Shown in pieces: positions 22,951-34,245 of a DNA stretch of 64,000 nucleotides. Within the stretch, counting starts at the first letter, position 1; the number at the start of each line of letters is the position of its first letter. The DNA comes from Cyprinodon diabolis. Lineage: Eukaryota; Chordata; Actinopteri; Cyprinodontiformes; Cyprinodontidae. The position numbers were made by a program, and so were the translations under genes. The DNA lies in the NCBI GenBank assembly GCA_030533445.1, contig CM060073.1:40160928-40224927 (forward strand), given 5' to 3'. The notes under the pieces are model-generated. The model ran no database searches. It saw only the letters and a list, made by a program, of their open reading frames with translations, and was not told the DNA's origin.

Positions 22951-24620
22951 TTTGTCATGTTCTGACACAGGCGTGTTGACTTTGAGGCTTCCAGTCGAAC
23001 GGACGCAGCTGTGCGATGGCGCCTTCTTTTTCACCATCGGGCAACTTGGATTCGTTCGACATAGTCTATTTAGACACGTGTTAGACGAGTCTGCATGACT
23101 GCTCCGTGAGGCACTGCAGCAGTTTTGTTGGAACATTGGGTGTGTCAAAACTCATTAAGTCATGTAATTGTGAAGAATTTTAAAAAGTAGATCAGTCAAA
23201 CTTTTGAGGTATTTCAGTATTACATAAGGTTTAGGGATGTTTACTATAATTGGGCCACAGAACGGAGTTCTGATCACTTTGCTGTATGGTGCTCGAAGCA
23301 ACAGCTCTTCATTTTAATGGGACAAATTTGGGACCTGGGAGTAATTTATAGCGTACAAAACTATGCTCAAAATGTTAAATAGATTTTCTTGAGGGAAATA
23401 TTCAAGGTTTCATTCTTTAGGCATAGTATTCAATCCAATTATGTTGAACTCCATTTATCCCCGCTGCCAAAAAAGAGAAGAAAAAAACAAAGCTTCCTTG
23501 TGGTAAAGGAGGATATGACCTCACCTGTTTTGCTCCTTAAACCACTGACTCATGAACACCCATGTCTCTGAAGAACTCTTACCTGTCTGAGGAAATAAGG
23601 TCCTTATTTCTACTCTCTACCTAACATATCCTAATCTTAGTCTAATCTTATTAATTTCACAACTTTTGTTTTTGGTTTTTGAAAATAATTTTATTCCCCT
23701 CTGAGAAAAAAGGTATAGATGTTTGAAGACAAAAACAACCCTAGACATGATTAATGACAAGAGCAGCTTTAATTTACAGTTTGTAATATATTCTTGTAAA
23801 ATATACCACTTTGGCTTCTTTTGTTGAGTTAAAGACAGGAGCTTTATATTTTTATTTAGATTTTAGATAGACCCACCAACACATAGCTGAGAGGTTGTTG
23901 AAAATGTATACAGTAAAGTTTGTCTTACAGAACCTGAAATGCATAGACTTTGCCTTCCTTGAAGGCAATGTGTGTAAATAATATGGCTTTTTATCTGCAA
24001 AAATCATGTACCTGCATGCTTTTATAAATACATATTCTTCTGAAGTCTAAAAACAAACATAGTAAAAATGACAGAGTTCCAATGGCATGGAATCAGCTGC
24101 TTATAAATACATACGTGACGTGCACCCAATGGAATATTCCATGTTGTGCCATTTTTGGTTAAGGTAGCAGAAGGGGGAAAAACTTGTTATCACTGCATTT
24201 TTTTTACCAGTGAATCAAGAGTATTGTTGGAGGAGAAGCAAAGACCACCAAAGACCATTCCACCCATCGTTTTCTGTTGAAGTGGAGGACCATCTGTAGT
24301 CTTTTCTAATAAGAGGGAAGAGAAAGTAAAGACTTGGAAAAGACGAACCTACATCATTCTCGCTTTTTTATTTAATAAAAAAAATAAAACGTGTAGGAAA
24401 TACTTGTAACTTATTGGCATCAATGAAAAGACAATCATGCATCATTCAGAACCTCATAACCCAATGGAAAACTTCAGGTTGTTGGCACTTTAAAATGTAT
24501 GACACCCTGGGGCTTCCATAGTAGTCATTACTACTCTTGGTCATTTGTAATTCATGAAGCGCACCGCTAGTTGGGACTAAATCTTGCACACAGACGCTTT
24601 TAATTAATGATAGATATACA
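22951..24620. other. Non-coding stretch, no recognised gene
   Basis: AT-rich DNA with no supported gene or repeat boundary. A small GC-richer patch at about 22980-23120 is open on the minus strand for 88 codons, with no recognised domain. Confidence 0.45.
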
Positions 24621-24625
24621 CTAAG

Positions 24626-25424
24626 TGTCATGATGGGATTTACGTTACTAGCCCACATGCAGAACACACACGGAGTCAGCGGAAAAGTTTAACTGTTTAT
24701 TAAAGAAAGAACACAAAGTTATATGACTGATGCTGGAAACAGATCCGGGACTGGTCACACATGGTTCTCTGCAGAGAGGGACAGTTGGATTAGCCAGGAA
24801 GCTAATGATCCTTTATCTGAGATGAAGTGCAGATCTGTACCTGTTCTGTGGTTCAGGCTGAGCAGCAGAGAGAGGGAACCAGAAGGGTCTAGAGACTGAG
24901 GGCGGCAGAGGACTAGGCAGCGGCAGGGCTTGACTTCAGACTAGATGGTGTTCAGATCTTGAGTTTCTCCAGGCTCTCTTCTTGAGAGCCGGCAGGCAGG
25001 TTCAGACAGTTTGATCTTCAGATGTGTTTCTGAAAGCAGGCAGGCAGGATTCTGTCGAGAAGCTCTTCCTGAGCTCCAGGTTTCAGTCAGGTTGTTCCTA
25101 GGAAGCAGAGAGGACAAAAACTGGTTAGGTTCAGATTCAGGCTTTTTAGAGGAGTCAGGGAATCAGACAGGTTGGTTGGCTCAGGTCTAGCTGTTACCAT
25201 TACTGGCTAACACTCTGGCACTGGAGTCTAGTCCTGCTGCTGCTTATATGCTGGTCTCCTGATGAGCAGATGAGAAACAGCTGGTGAAGTCAGTTCCAGC
25301 TTCAGGAGACCCAGAACGCCCTCTGGAGGAGAAAGGCAGACAGAACCCAGAAACTGACAGAAAAACAAATCCCCAGGAAGGGATCCTTGGCACCCTCTGG
25401 TGGGCAAGCCTCCGGATCCCAACA
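24626..25424 (-). repeat. Solo LTR of an LTR retrotransposon, minus strand
   Basis: Read on the minus strand the 799-bp unit starts TGTTGGGATCC and ends ATCATGACA, the TG...CA ends of an LTR. It contains a TATA-type promoter box (atataag at 25249-25243) and a polyadenylation signal AATAAA (24701-24696) about 70 bp before the LTR end. The flanks ctaag (24621-24625) and ctaaa (25425-25429) look like a 5-bp target duplication with one change. No gag/pol frame, primer-binding site or polypurine tract adjoins it, so this is most likely a solo LTR left by recombination. It is perhaps of the Ty3/Gypsy type, but the family cannot be fixed from the LTR alone. Confidence 0.65.
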
Positions 25425-25429
25425 CTAAA

Positions 25430-26651
25430 TGATAGGTATTAGTTTTTTTTCTGAAATATTCAGTTAATCCTCACTTACTCCCATGGCAGATCTTCATGAT
25501 GTTCCAGCCATCTGACAGCACATGTTTATTAAACCAAAATCACCCTAATCAATCAATTATTTAAGACTTTTTATATTTTTCCTATATTTCCTTAGAGCGA
25601 GCCTGTAGTCAGGAAATAATCATCATTAGCTGCTACAAGGTATAGGGAATCAATAGCTGTATCTTTGATTGGCATGCCAACGTCTTAAAATCCCTTGAAA
25701 GAGTTCCCAAGGTCCAATACTTCACAAATGTAGAAGCTTCCTCTTACTCTGATCTGCTCACCCAATGATTTGAATTAAAGAGCAAGCTCTAGTCTTCATA
25801 ATAAGAAAGTCCTGCCTCAAGTTTGGCTGTAGCTTTAAATAACCGATACAATGTGCAATCTAAAAAGACGTTATTATTAATTAAAAAGGTTATGTTGTTA
25901 TTAATTAAAAAAGTTAATTTGGATCAACTTGATTCAATTACTTGTTACCGATTCATGCAATTAATTTAAGTTGGTGCAGCTTTTTCTTTTTAGAGTGTGT
26001 ATCTTTGCAAAGCCTTATTACTTATGCCTCATTTAGACTTGTTAAGTCTATAAGCAGAACAGAAATCCACATTTCAAGTTTTGATCATGTTCAGTCAAGA
26101 CTTTTAACACTAAACCTAATAAATTCAGCCTAAACAAATCCAAAACTTGAAAAAGCAAATACATATTCATCCATATTCCACCAAAACAGAAACAAAAAAA
26201 ACAAAGAAACAAAAAAACATTTTGGCACAAATTAAGTAATGTTCTCCTTTATCTGTTGTAATTATATGATTTCATGAAAAGGGCTTCAAAAATTATCTGT
26301 ATTTTTAGCATTTAAAAAAAATGTTTGGATTTTCTTTTAACTAATGAATAAGAGAGATTTCAACTTTTTATGACTTGAGTTGGAAAATCCTATGCTATAA
26401 AGAAAATATGCAGCTCATTACAGTATCTTACAAAGTGAAGGAATTCTTATAAAAAAAACCTGATTCTGATCTGGATCAAAACTAAAATGTGGTAAATACT
26501 TAAGAAAAATCTTTTTATAGCTTTTTCAGTAATCTTGCTAAGCAACCAACAAACCAAGCAACTAACCAACAAACAAGCCATTGCTACTGAAAACATCCTT
26601 TGCAGAGGTACTAATTATTTGAATCAGTCAGTAGGGAATAGGTCTTTAATA
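25430..26651. other. Non-coding stretch, no recognised gene
   Basis: Very AT-rich. A locally duplicated ttattaattaaaaa-type unit occurs twice at about 25870-25915. A CAAC/CAAA-rich low-complexity patch lies at about 26540-26580. No gene is supported. Confidence 0.5.
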
Positions 26652-26653
26652 TA

Positions 26654-26682
26654 CACTATATTGCCAAAAGTATTTGCTCACC
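26654..26682 (+). repeat. Left terminal inverted repeat of Tc1 copy 1
   Basis: 29 bp, an exact reverse complement of 27873-27901. It begins cactatattgccaaaagtat and directly follows the TA target site. Confidence 0.95.
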
Positions 26683-26787
26683 CATCCAAATTATTGGAAT
26701 CAGGTGTTCCAATCACTTCCATGGCCACAGGTGTATAAATTCAAGCACCTAGGCATGCAGACTGTTTTTACAAACATTTGTGAAAGA

Positions 26788-27819
26788 ATGGGTCGCTCTC
26801 AGGAGCTCAGTGAATTCCAGCGTGGAACTGTGATAGGATGCCACCTGTGCAACAAATCCAGTCGTGAAATTTCCTCGCTCCTAAATATTCCACAGTCAAC
26901 TGTCAGCTGTATTATAAGAAAATGGAAGTGTTTGGGAACGACAGCAACTCAGCCACGAAGTGGTAGGCCACGTAAACTGACGGAGCGGGGTCAGCGGATG
27001 CTGAAGCGCATAGTGCGAAGAGGTCGCCAACTTTCTGCAGAGTCAATCACTACAGACCTCCAAACTTCATGTGGCCTTCAGATTAGCTCAAGAACAGTGC
27101 GCAGAGAGCTTCATGGAATGGGTTTCCATGGTCGAGCAGCTGCATCCAAGCCATACATAACCAAGTGCAATGCAAAGCGTCGGATGCGGTGGTGTAAAGC
27201 ACGCCGCCACTGGACTCTAGAGCAGTGGAGACGCGTTCTCTGGAGTGACGAATCGCGCTTCTCCATCTGGCAATCTGATGGACGGGTCTGGGTTTGGCGG
27301 TTGCCAGGAGAACGGTACTTGTCTGACTGCATTGTGCCAAGTGTAAAGTTTGATGGAGGGGGGATTATGGTGTGGGGTTGTTTTTCAGGAGCTGGGCTTG
27401 GCCCCTTAGTTCCAGTGAAAGGAACTCTGAATGCTTCAGCATACCAAGACATTTTGGACAATTCCATGCTCCCAACTTTGTGGGAACAGTTTGGAGCTGG
27501 CCCCTTCCTCTTCCAACATGACTGTGCACCAGTGCACAAAGCAAGGTCCATAAAGACATGGATGACAGAGTCTGGTGTGGATGAACTTGACTGGCCTGCA
27601 CAGAGTCCTGACCTCAACCCGATAGAACACCTTTGGGATGAATTAGAGCGGAGACTGAGAGCCAGGCCTTCTCGTCCAACATCAGTGTGCGACCTCACAA
27701 ATGCGCTTCTGGAAGAATGGTCAAAAATTCCCATAAACACACTCCTAAACCTTGTGGACAGCCTTCCCAGAAGAGTTGAAGCTGTTCTAGCTGCAAAGGG
27801 TGGACCGACGTCATATTGA
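26788..27819 (+). CDS. Tc1-family transposase (DD34E), intact, copy 1
   Basis: A cut-and-paste transposase of 343 residues that would bind the element's inverted repeats and insert at TA. The start is set at [10 protein letters not shown], the usual fish Tc1 beginning; the frame is open further upstream into the terminal repeat but without an ATG. Residues about 1-110 form the paired-type double helix-turn-helix DNA-binding region, with the GRPR linker at 59-62. The catalytic triad is D154 (in WSDESRF), D245 (in FQHDCAP) and E280 (in NPIEHLW), with 34 residues between the last two. A GGGxMVWG motif lies at 190-197. At 189 this copy has Asp, where copy 2 has the family-typical Gly; this is the only protein difference seen. 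The single-exon gene sits alone in its element. The length is normal for the family and there is no stop or frameshift. Expression is unknown. Confidence 0.95.
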   Translation: MGRSQELSEFQRGTVIGCHLCNKSSREISSLLNIPQSTVSCIIRKWKCLGTTATQPRSGRPRKLTERGQRMLKRIVRRGRQLSAESITTDLQTSCGLQISSRTVRRELHGMGFHGRAAASKPYITKCNAKRRMRWCKARRHWTLEQWRRVLWSDESRFSIWQSDGRVWVWRLPGERYLSDCIVPSVKFDGGGIMVWGCFSGAGLGPLVPVKGTLNASAYQDILDNSMLPTLWEQFGAGPFLFQHDCAPVHKARSIKTWMTESGVDELDWPAQSPDLNPIEHLWDELERRLRARPSRPTSVCDLTNALLEEWSKIPINTLLNLVDSLPRRVEAVLAAKGGPTSY

Positions 27820-27872
27820 ACCCTATGGATTAGGAACGGGATGTCACTTAAGCTCATATGTGAGTCAAGGCA

Positions 27873-27901
27873 GGTGAGCAAATACTTTTGGCAATATAGT
27901 G
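27873..27901 (-). repeat. Right terminal inverted repeat of Tc1 copy 1
   Basis: 29 bp, an exact reverse complement of the left end, followed by the TA duplication at 27902-27903. Confidence 0.95.
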
Positions 27902-27903
27902 TA

Positions 27904-28869
27904 TCTAGAAGTTTTTTTAATGATTTGTACATCCCTCCATTGAGAAAACTGAAATCAAACATTATTACTGCAGCATTTGGCATTTAGGTTAAGATGTTTT
28001 GTTGACAAATCACTCCACCAAACACTAAATCCCTATAAGTTTTGTATCCAGAGGATCAAATGTTTTTTAAGGCAGGACGTAGACATGCACTGCTGGGCTC
28101 CCTGTTGTATAATATACCATGAGGGAATGTCACATCCTGCACAGAATAATGCAAAACAAGTATTTATTTTTTATTTTTTATTATCCACCTGTGTATTTAC
28201 TTGCTTTCCCTCCTTTTTTTCTGTACATTATTTTTTATTAATAACAATGTGTAGCAGGGTGGTCATGGAGCAAAGCATTGAGAGAAGGTTAAAGTGTATG
28301 ATACCTTCTACAGAAACAATAAAGAACATAATGCGTAGTTATCTGCTTTGTACTTCATGGAACTGCCCTTTATGCTCATAGATTTTCAAATAATGTTGGT
28401 CTGGAATCAATGGGACACGGTCAGATCAGGGAATGCAAGTCCTTTGGAAGAACACATCAATTAGATAATATTGGGGAATGGATTTTTCCCCCAACCTCAA
28501 CCCTGCCCTCCCCTCACTCCCATGTACCCTTCACCTTTGCTTTTTCCTTCAGTGCTTACTGCAATTATTTCATAGTCAGCGATGGAGATGGAGAAATGGC
28601 AAGGTCCATTTGTGTTTATGTGCATGTTGACTTAAAGGAACTCTGAATGTTGTAATTTATATGGTTTCGGATAGTGTGTGTGCCCAGGTGTGCACCCCGT
28701 TCAACATTCAGATGGATCACAACAATGGAAATCTCCTAGAAACTTCTGTTGTCGCATTCCATACGAGTGCAGGCATGTAGAAATGGACACACACGTGCAC
28801 ATACCCTGCATTTGTTTTATCCCCTCTGGAATCTGGAGGAAGGTGTCAGGTCCATGTCTGGTCTATCTC
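27904..28869. other. Non-coding stretch, no recognised gene
   Basis: No gene recognised. The open frame of 134 codons at 27977-28381 is AT-rich and has no domain-like pattern. Confidence 0.45.
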
Positions 28870-29170
28870 TGGCTTTGCACACAAGCTTCCCTCTCCTCCT
28901 GTCTCCCACCCCCTTCTCTTCCTCCTCCAGGCCTCACCATAATCTCTCTTCTTCCTCATCCTCCCTGTTTTCTGCACCCCCCTTCCTCATCTCCTCTTGG
29001 CTTCCCTCTATCTCCTCTCATGCTCATTTCTCTCACTTTCTCCCCCAGACCTCTCTGTCTTCCCTCACCTCCCTCATGTTTTTCCATCTCTTCATTCTCT
29101 CCTGTCCTTCTTCAGGTCTCTGTCTTCTCTCTCTGCTGCTAATTTTCCCAGCCTTGTTTTGCTCTCAGCT
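28870..29170 (+). repeat. Long pyrimidine-rich tract
   Basis: About 300 bp made almost entirely of C and T on the + strand, with repeated ctcctcc, cttcctc and tctctct units. Such a biased strand gives long artificial open frames rich in Ser, Pro and Leu in all three + frames, which I do not count as genes. Mirror-symmetric polypyrimidine DNA of this type can form triplex (H-DNA) structures. Confidence 0.75.
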
Positions 29171-32100
29171 CTCTTCAGTCTGAAATAAATTACACACAAA
29201 CTCAATGTACATCTCTTTGTTCTCCCTGCTGGTTAATTCAATTCATTTTAGCCAGGCTCTGCATTCTGAATGATAAATGCATTGACGATGCAATTAAACA
29301 GGGTCGTGCATTAAAGCGCTGGTAGTAAGCTCCCAGTACATGTCATGCACATGATGCCTAGGACAAATATTCAGATGTAGCTGCAGAGAGACCACATGGA
29401 AGATCAATTAACATGTTTTCAAATGTTTTTTTTTTATGCTTGTGGACAACAGCAACCCCAATATAGGCAGTATTTGTTCTTTGGCATCCAATATGGTTAA
29501 TTATTTGACATCACTAAACTCACTTTATCCAGCATAAAGCTTTAGATATTCAGACAAATATACTTAAAAATATTTAGAAGATTCTGGCCATAGACTAATA
29601 AGAATTTTAGGTGGCTAAATCTGGTTTTGGCTTACAAAATGTTTAAGAGTAACCTTCTAAAAGAAAACTGTGTTTTCAACTGTGCTTTTACCCAGAGATT
29701 TGGATACAAGTCCAGTTTTTGGAGTGGATCAGGCCAGTGTGAACCTGGACCATCCTGGACAAGATAAGTGAACCCTGGTATGGTAACAACCATAGAACAG
29801 TGTGAATGTAAGGCTCCTACCAGCATAAGGTGACTAGATGTTTCGGTTTGTGTGGGAATGTGCCTTATTTTTCGATTAGGTCCCTGTGTCACATAAATTG
29901 AAAATATATCCCACTTTTGGCTGGGTTAAACTCTGAAACATAAAAAACAGCTTAATAGCTGCTTTTCTTGAGTGTAAAGAAAGCAGAGCTGCAGTCATTG
30001 AAACAGGTGTTGCACAGCTGTTAATCAAAATACAAATGCTGTCCTCCACATCATGACCAACCCGCAGATAATGCTGTTAAAAAAATTAGAACAGGTAAAG
30101 AATTTGCACAAAATGTAATAGAAACTACATATGAAGAAAAGAAAGCACAGCTACAACAAAGACTGGGGATTGAGATCAATAAAAATCAGAGATTGTTGTG
30201 AAAGTTATTTTTCGGTTTCATATTAATATAATATAAATATTATGTCCAATTTCAGAAAAGAGTGAAATAAATTAATTGTATTATTTATTTCTAGGTCAAG
30301 GCTCTATATGTTTATCCCTTGACTGTTTAGTAGTGACTGGTTCCTTAGGTTTATGCCAGTATAACGCACAGTAGCTGAAGTATGTTTTAGGTTATTCAAT
30401 GTAAATAATTGATACTTATAGGTAAGTAGAATTTAAAAATATTGCTGATTAAATACATTTTAGGACAGGTTTGAATTAACCAATTTGTTAAAACTGTTAT
30501 CAGATAATATATCAGAAATATATATAACAAACCTATATCAAATGTATGATCTGTTACCTGTCCTGGTTGATTTCTTACAGTTTTATCATTAAAGTGATGC
30601 AACTAGTGAAGTATTGTTTCCCAGACTTAAAAATCAAGACTCAGCATGAATGAATGCTGTATAAGCAGAAAATTGTGTGTCTTCCACAGACAGATTGTGA
30701 ACTGTCTGTATACCTTTTAGGTTTGGAGAGAGATGTTTTATTGAAGGTGACCCAACAGTCCCTGGAGAACCAGGTGACTTCTTTCTTGTGTCTTCAATCG
30801 TCTGCTCTAGCGTTTGGCTTCCTGTGGTGTGATTAATGTTTTCTCAACAGCATCCTTTCTGCATACCTTCAACTTTACATGTCAAAACATGAGGGCAGCG
30901 TCAATCAGCTACCAAATCTTCCTGGTTGTGACCACCGGTACAGAGCTTGGATTTCATTATCTGTTGTCACTTGAGATTACATTTGTGTATACATCAGTGT
31001 TAGGTGTAAAGCCTTCGTTTTAGATCACACCTAGTAGAGTTATATCAAAATTTCCAAGTTGCCCTTGTTGTTGTTAGTATTAGTTTGTCATTTTTTTGTC
31101 ATGAGTCTCCATATTTTCAAAGCTCCAGATACTTTAAAATATTTAACAGCCAACTTCTTTTGCCTCCCTCCTTCACATGTTCAGGTCTTATCACCCCAAA
31201 AAAATGGGAATCTTAAACCATATTGGATTTAAAGGCCGAGATCCAGATGAAAATAGAAAACAAAATCCAGTGACATGTGAGGAATACTGTAGTTTGGTGA
31301 GTCCTCATTTCCTCTCTTTACAGGAAAGGAAAGATTTACATTGACACCTGTGTCACACAATGTCCCGAAGAAGAGCACCCAGTTTAAATGCTGTGGGATT
31401 GTGGGAAGGCAGAGGGTGATTAATGGGGCGTGTGTAAACAAAGCCCTTGAAACAAAAGCGAGAGTGTAAAGAATAGAGATAAGGCTCGACTCCAGTCAAG
31501 TTTGGCATCATCCCTCTTCCACTAACGACCTCTACTGTCGTCCAGTGATGGTGGGGGCAGTGAGGAGACCTCAGAATAGAAAGAAAGAGGCTGAAAGAGG
31601 ACCTGACATGCACATTCATTCTTTAAATGAAAAGAGATAATTGTGAGAGGAACTGACCTGTCTTCATTCTTTGAATAAATAAAAACGCATGACCTGCCTG
31701 AAATATGGACAATGCCATTACTGATTTAATTTGAATAGACTACTTGTTATTGTGTCTCGCTCTGCCCGCCTTGAATGCTAAAATGGCTGGCATGACTTAA
31801 AAACAGCAATGGAAAAATTAAACGCAGTCTCCATTGTTAAAAAAAAAATATTTACAATTAATATGCTTTTAAAAGAAGTGTCAGGGTCTCTGCTGCATGA
31901 CGTAAAGTAATGAAATCTTTTTAAAGATTTATCGTTTATCAAATATTGCCACCCCTGCTGATCATGCATTATGATGACTGGGATCATAAAATGAACCACT
32001 CTAAAGATGAGTTGCACCAGTCTTACCATCTTTTCAGTTCTTTATCGTGGTCAAGAGCAGTAAAACATGTTTACTAAGCATTATAAATCTCACCAACAAG

Positions 32101-32881
32101 CTCAGACTCTTAACAGCCGGCATTTTCATTTTCACTTTTCAATATAATGCTCTCATAGAGGTCTTAATTTAGTATATTTGACAAAAGCTGACCAATTAAA
32201 CGTATTGATTTCTTACCATGATGTAAGCATGCAATAATCAACATAGACTTGTTCTCTTTCGATTTTATGAAATACAGCCTGTCAACCTGTAGCACAGCCC
32301 TATGTTTACCTAATGATATACTGGAAGAGAAGGCGTCTGTGTCCTCCCATCCAAATACTTTAGATAAGCCGAGTTAGCCTCCCCACTGCTCCATCCTGCA
32401 ATGCTATCAGCGGGGCAGGCTGGCCCATTCCAAAGAACATCTTTCACCACATAGTGAGGACCCTAAATCATTTAAAACACATTGCTCAGCTCTTAACGAC
32501 CTAAATAGTGAGCTCATGAGGATAAATAAACACGGAATAGAGATGAAATGTTTTGGCTTTTGATTTTAAAATAAAGTTTTCTTGCCAATTTGTAAATTTC
32601 TCCTCTGTGAGAAGCAGCCATCTTGACATAAACAGTCACACTGAGGTTTATTCTAAAAGAACCTTTATTGGATTCAGTTCTCATTTTTACACTTTTCCAG
32701 ATATTGTCTTTTTGTACTCAGTCTAAAGCCTGCTTTAAAAACCAGTAATTCAAAGTTATTTTCTCTCTTTTTAAGCTTCCATAAGTTAACCTGTTAATGA
32801 TGGAAATAATAAATACAAGTTGGACATGTAGGTTCCCATTGCGCGCTTTATTTAACAGTCCTGATAATTGCTTATATATCA
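29171..32881. other. Non-coding stretch, no recognised gene
   Basis: No supported gene in 3.7 kb. Blocks at about 29225-29335 and 32290-32430 have higher sequence complexity than their surroundings and could be conserved non-coding elements (see findings). The rest is AT-rich. Confidence 0.45.
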
Positions 32882-33400
32882 AAAGGCAAGGCGATTTATC
32901 TAGCTCATTTTTGCAACAAGACAATTCAAAGTGCTGCAAATGACTCAAACAATACATTAAAACAGAGAGAAACATACATTGCAGGAGCCGCATTTAAAAA
33001 AACAACAAATGACTAAGTATTACAGCTAATATAGTGACTGGTGCCATCCAGTGATCTAAAGACTAGAAGTATTTGAAAGTTGATTCTCTGAGATACAGCA
33101 AGGTAGTGTTAACACTTTAGAACCACTTTCTTAGTTTTAGTGAGGATGCAGGCAGCAGCATTCTGCATCAACTGCAGCTATCTTATCCGCTTTTTAGACA
33201 AAACTGAAGAAGCCTTTGCAGTTGTCAATTATACTTCTACATATTCATATTCTACATATGAAAGCATGAATAATTTTTTCAAGATCTTACTGCAACATTT
33301 GTCCTTTCATTCCCTTGAGGTGATAAAAGGCCAACCGTGCTACTGTCTTTTTGTTCCTTGAAGGTTCAGTTCCCGTCTTAACTGAAACTCTGAGCTGACT
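32882..33400 (-). mobile_element. LINE 3' fragment (L2-like), minus strand
   Basis: The plus-strand start aaaggcaaggcgatttatct, followed by agctcatttttgcaacaaga and caattcaaagtgct, is the reverse complement of the widespread fish LINE 3' end whose tail runs ctatataaataaa then cttgcc repeats. Sequence to about 33400 (gcagcagcattctgcatcaa, then aggtgataaaaggc) belongs to the same repeat. It is heavily diverged, without an ORF. Confidence 0.5.
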
Positions 33401-33544
33401 TTTGAATATTGACATCGGTTTTGATTTTATTCAGTAGAAGAAAAGTTTAGCATCCGTTCACTTATTTCGACTTTGCATTTGGTTCTTAGTCACCTGATGA
33501 CATTGTGATATATCAGAGTGTAACGTCTGCATAGTTAACTTTTA

Positions 33545-33731
33545 AATGATCTCACATTGGAGAAATTTCCCTCTGTATTTAACCCATCCCTTTGGAGAGC
33601 AGTGGGCTGCCATCGTGGGGCGCAGGGGGGAGCAGTGTGAGTTTAAGGGTCTTGCTCAGAGACCCAGAGCTGAAACTCAGAACCTCAGGACTCCAAGCTC
33701 ATTGCCCTAACCACTCGGCCACCACTCCCGG
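33545..33731 (-). repeat. tRNA-derived SINE, minus strand
   Basis: On the minus strand the 5' part contains an A-box tggccgagtgg (33721-33711) and a B-box-like ggttctgagtt (33684-33674). These are the internal RNA polymerase III promoter elements, resembling a tRNA-Leu/Ser head. The body continues with gcagcccactgctctccaaa and gggatgggttaaatacagag. The body is shared with copies at 51421-51590 and 62101-62228, which run on the + strand and seem to lack the tRNA head. Confidence 0.65.
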
Positions 33732-33989
33732 TACAGTAAAATGTTATTCATCTGAAAAGGGCAGTTCATTTCTGTGGTTAGCTTCATTCATTTCAAGGAA
33801 AAATAAATTGTATGAATAATGATATTCACTCCATCAACATTAGTATTGATATATACGTATAAGCAGCACAATGTACAAAATTAGCTCAACGTTTCTGTGC
33901 AGCACTGAATATAAAAGGATATTCTGTGCCAATTACAATTTTTTGTACTTAGCTGAAAGCTGTGAATAACAGGGTCAGAATAAATCTTT

Positions 33990-34245
33990 GCAGATACAAA
34001 AGAATCATACCACTCTTTTTGACTCATCCAAGTGCAATCTAGGGCAAATTCATTTTTTGCTACAGAGGGTAATCATGGTTACACTCAGTAGGTACCATGG
34101 AAGTGGCAGTATCATGTTAAGGGAATGCTTTATTTCAGTAGGGACGGGTAAAACTGTGAAAAATGATGGAAATCATCGGATTGATCTAAATTGGCTCATA
34201 GACTTGTCTTCCAAATTTAATGCATTCCTGAGTGAAAATAAATAG
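33990..34245 (+). mobile_element. Tc1-like transposase gene fragment
   Basis: Around 34091-34125 the sequence reads taccatggaagtggcagtat and then catgttaagggaatgc, a decayed form of the GGSIMxWG coding motif of Tc1 transposases. The downstream gatctaaattggctcataga also resembles that family. Frames are broken and no termini were found. Confidence 0.45.

Larger units (their letters stand above)
26654..27901 (+). mobile_element. Full-length Tc1-family transposon, copy 1
   Basis: A complete 1,248-bp element flanked by the TA duplication (26652-26653 and 27902-27903). It has 29-bp perfect terminal inverted repeats (26654-26682 and 27873-27901) beginning cactatattgccaaaagtat. It carries one intact transposase gene and a TATA-like box (tataaat at 26734) about 50 bp before the start codon. 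It matches copy 2 at 41300-42547 in length, ends and the sequence compared, apart from one base. This points to recent transposition or gene conversion. The short terminal repeats are unlike the long IR/DR ends of Sleeping Beauty-type elements. Confidence 0.97.

Noticed and set aside
26674..26787. N-terminal extension of the transposase (38 extra residues)
   Set aside because: The frame is open but begins at a non-ATG codon and runs through the terminal repeat. Family members begin at the MGRS methionine.
27111..27983. 290-codon open frame antisense to the copy 1 transposase, and its counterpart at 41320-42090
   Set aside because: These are mirror frames of the transposase gene. They change only with the same single base and have no domain of their own.
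28678..29188. Overlapping Ser/Pro/Leu-rich open frames of 63-154 codons
   Set aside because: They are produced by the pyrimidine-rich tract, which lacks stop codons in three frames. There is no domain or splice support.
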